The translations under genes were made by a program, and so were the position numbers. Of a DNA stretch of 64,000 bases, positions 62,325 to 64,000 are shown piece after piece. Positions within the stretch are counted from its first letter, which is position 1. Every line of letters starts with the position of its first letter. The notes under the pieces were generated by a model that was not told the origin of the DNA, searched no databases, and saw only the letters and a list, made by a program, of their open reading frames with translations. The DNA comes from an uncultured Pseudomonadales bacterium (GTDB lineage: Bacteria > Pseudomonadota > Gammaproteobacteria > Pseudomonadales > Azotimanducaceae), in the NCBI GenBank assembly GCA_938036875.1, contig CALHVX010000029.1, positions 1 through 64,000 of the forward strand, in the 5' to 3' direction.

Positions 62325-63584
62325 TTAGTGCGGGGAAACAGGTGCCGCCGTGGGGGGCGACAAGGTAGCTATCAAGGGTTCGGAGCTTGGCTTGGCACCA
62401 TTTACGGACCCATCTGCGGACCCATCTAACGTCAGGGGCTCGGACTGCCATTGCCAATCTTCAGGCCGCGCTTGAACCCCGCCGGAGCGACTCAAGCGGA
62501 CGAGGACTTCAAATTCACCCGCATTCGACAATGGGTTTGCTGGATTCATGCTCACCGCATCGTCCAAACGCACCGCGCCCGGGTAGTCAGGTCCAGGCCG
62601 CCTGACCACAGCAAAAGGCATACCACCCCCAACCGGCCGCGCGATCACAAACAGGGTGGCTTGGGCTGGTGCAGCCGCTAAGCCCTCGATGCGGATATCC
62701 ACCCCGGGGCCTTGCGTACCCAAGCGTTCACGAGCCTGCTCCAAACCGACCTGCAAGGTAGCCCGCTGAGCTGGACTCAACCGACCCGACAAGGCTCTAT
62801 TCAACACGCTCACCGCTTGCTTGTAGTCACCAAGCCGGAAGGCATCCATCGCCAATATCTCTAGGATAAACGGGTGGTTAGGCGCCTTCTCTAATACTCT
62901 TTTGACAATTTTTTGAGAGCCCTCATCAAGCTTGCCGCGCGCGGCTAAGTAGCGTGCTTGCAGCCAGTACAAATCCAAATTCACATCCGCAGCCTGACCT
63001 TGGGCCAGTGCCACCCCGTGTGCTTGGGCAAAGGCTTGAGCTGCCGGCTCGAAGCGTTGAGCCCGCAAATGTACATGCCCTAGTAAGTACCAACTCTGCT
63101 GGTCATCCGGCTTGGCCGCCACCCGTTGCTCTAAGGTTCGCTGCCAAGCGGTCAGCTGGGTTGGCTCAACATCCTGTTGCCGCAATATGCCGCTGGTTGC
63201 CCCCAATGCATCCGCTTGCGGCTCGCCAATGCCGAGGTAAAGTCCGGCAACCCCCACAGAAAACAGCAAGGCAAAACTCAGCTGCCAACCTCGGCCGAAT
63301 GAAGTGACGGCAGGCTCAGGCGCTGCCACCGAGGCCGATGGCGCACCTTGATCCTCGAGCAACGCTAAGCCCAGCTCGCTGACCGCTTCTGCATGCGCAG
63401 ATTCGTTCAGCAAGCCCAAAGCCAACTCCGCGTCTAACTCTTGCAATCGTTGTTGATACAGGGCTCGACCCGTCGCCTCTCGGCTGGGCTGAGATAGGGA
63501 TGTTCGGCTGGGCTGCCGAAACGCCACCAAGACGAACCCCAAACCCAACAGGCCAACCAACAACAATGGCAACAAAATAGACAT
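62325..63584 (-). CDS. ccmI: Cytochrome c biogenesis protein CcmI
   Basis: Membrane TPR protein that holds apocytochrome c during heme attachment. Two membrane helices (residues about 3-22 and 98-118) flank the cytoplasmic segment with the diagnostic LYQQRLQELDAELALGLL. The periplasmic part contains TPR repeats (DQQSWYLLGHVHLRAQRFEPAAQAFAQA near 170; HPFILEILAMDAFRLGDYKQAVSVLNRAL near 238) and a C-terminal beta domain from about 290. The tail is Ser/Pro-rich. It follows ccmH by five bases, the usual order. Confidence 0.92.
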   Translation of the reverse strand: MSILLPLLLVGLLGLGFVLVAFRQPSRTSLSQPSREATGRALYQQRLQELDAELALGLLNESAHAEAVSELGLALLEDQGAPSASVAAPEPAVTSFGRGWQLSFALLFSVGVAGLYLGIGEPQADALGATSGILRQQDVEPTQLTAWQRTLEQRVAAKPDDQQSWYLLGHVHLRAQRFEPAAQAFAQAHGVALAQGQAADVNLDLYWLQARYLAARGKLDEGSQKIVKRVLEKAPNHPFILEILAMDAFRLGDYKQAVSVLNRALSGRLSPAQRATLQVGLEQARERLGTQGPGVDIRIEGLAAAPAQATLFVIARPVGGGMPFAVVRRPGPDYPGAVRLDDAVSMNPANPLSNAGEFEVLVRLSRSGGVQARPEDWQWQSEPLTLDGSADGSVNGAKPSSEPLIATLSPPTAAPVSPH

Positions 63585-63589
63585 CTCCG

Positions 63590-64000
63590 TTAGGAAGCCG
63601 GTGGCTCTTGCTTAGGTGACTGATCACGGGCGTCGGTCGTCGCTAGCACCTTAGCCAGCTGCGCCTCATCCAAGGTCTGGACCTGAGCCCGCTTGGCACG
63701 ACCAACGGTTCGCCACACCACAAAGAGCGCAATCAGTAAGAACACCAAAGGCCCAAGCCATAGAACATAGGTCGACGGTTTGAAGGGAGGGTTGTACAAG
63801 ACAAAGTCGCCATAGCGAGCCTGCAGGTAATCACGCACTTGCTGATCGCTATTGCCTTCGCGCAGCAAGCGCGCCACCGCACGTCGCAGATCCACCGCAA
63901 TCGGTGAATCGGACCCCTTCAAATTGGTGTTTAGACATTTGGGGCAACGAAACTCTGCAATCAAGGCCTGATAGCGGCTGGACATCTCGGCATCAGCGAA
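63590..64000 (-). CDS. ccmH: Cytochrome c maturation protein CcmH (5' end beyond the window)
   Basis: Thiol-disulfide protein that reduces the CXXC heme-binding site of apocytochrome c. The active-site motif is EFRCPKCLNTNLKGSDSPIA, with CPKC; a membrane helix (STYVLWLGPLVFLLIALFVVW) follows the three-helix periplasmic domain. The reading frame stays open past the track's ATG to the window edge (FADAE before MSSRY), so the signal peptide and true start lie outside. Relatives have CPQCQNQNIADS; here the second half is LNTNLKGS, a mild change. Confidence 0.9.
   Translation of the reverse strand, partial: FADAEMSSRYQALIAEFRCPKCLNTNLKGSDSPIAVDLRRAVARLLREGNSDQQVRDYLQARYGDFVLYNPPFKPSTYVLWLGPLVFLLIALFVVWRTVGRAKRAQVQTLDEAQLAKVLATTDARDQSPKQEPPAS

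Overview
The window looks like chromosome from a free-living, flagellated gammaproteobacterium of the Pseudomonadales/Oceanospirillales type, with GC in the middle fifties by eye. Proteins resemble the Pseudomonas versions, and several blocks follow gene orders I recall from P. aeruginosa: DUF2066/purM/hda, dcd-apbC-metG, rnf-nth, motY-rnt-grxD-argF, ligA-zipA-smc-gntR, and ccmH-ccmI. These blocks are scattered in Pseudomonas but adjacent here. I see no rRNA, tRNA, CRISPR array, insertion sequence or prophage.

Layout. 1-6.2 kb: tail of an unknown gene, serA, a murG with Firmicutes-like motifs coupled to hda, a CDP-alcohol phosphatidyltransferase and a DUF2066 protein, divergent from purM. 6.2-15.1 kb: dcd and apbC, then metG-rnfABCDGE-nth as one tight operon for the membrane Rnf complex. 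15.1-22.6 kb: murI with a small zinc-ribbon gene, motY behind a clear sigma-28 promoter, rnt, grxD, a PatB-type lyase, argD and argF. 22.6-28.4 kb: a 1384-residue PilZ-DUF1631-GGDEF-EAL protein and glpK, the latter preceded by a 19-codon leader ORF. 28.4-33.6 kb: a long nrdAB control region (DnaA boxes, NrdR-like boxes, about 730 bases of repeat-rich leader) and nrdAB.

33.7-41.4 kb: a penicillin-acylase-family hydrolase, an isochorismatase-like hydrolase, a probable acyl-CoA catabolic group (alpha/beta hydrolase, acyl-CoA dehydrogenase, a degenerate acyl-CoA dehydrogenase homologue, enoyl-CoA hydratase) and a double CDGSH protein. 41.4-51.1 kb: a DUF349 protein, a PhoPQ-like two-component system with PepSY and glycine-zipper proteins, an HvfX-like DoxX protein and an M16 lipoprotein protease. 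51.1-62.2 kb: dinG, a lytic-transglycosylase lipoprotein, ligA, zipA, smc and a GntR regulator. 62.3-64 kb: ccmI and the 3' part of ccmH.

Most of the window is housekeeping: DNA replication and its control (hda, nrdAB, ligA, smc, dcd), division and wall synthesis (zipA, murG, murI), arginine, serine and purine synthesis, and energy metabolism (Rnf, Ccm). I did not find a wholly new multi-gene system. The least ordinary items are the nrdAB control region, the short RnfC, the foreign-looking MurG, the degenerate dehydrogenase partner with 13-bp repeats upstream of its mate, the glpK leader ORF, the near-leaderless motY promoter, the inverted repeats near zipA and smc, and the ordinary frequency of CTAG.
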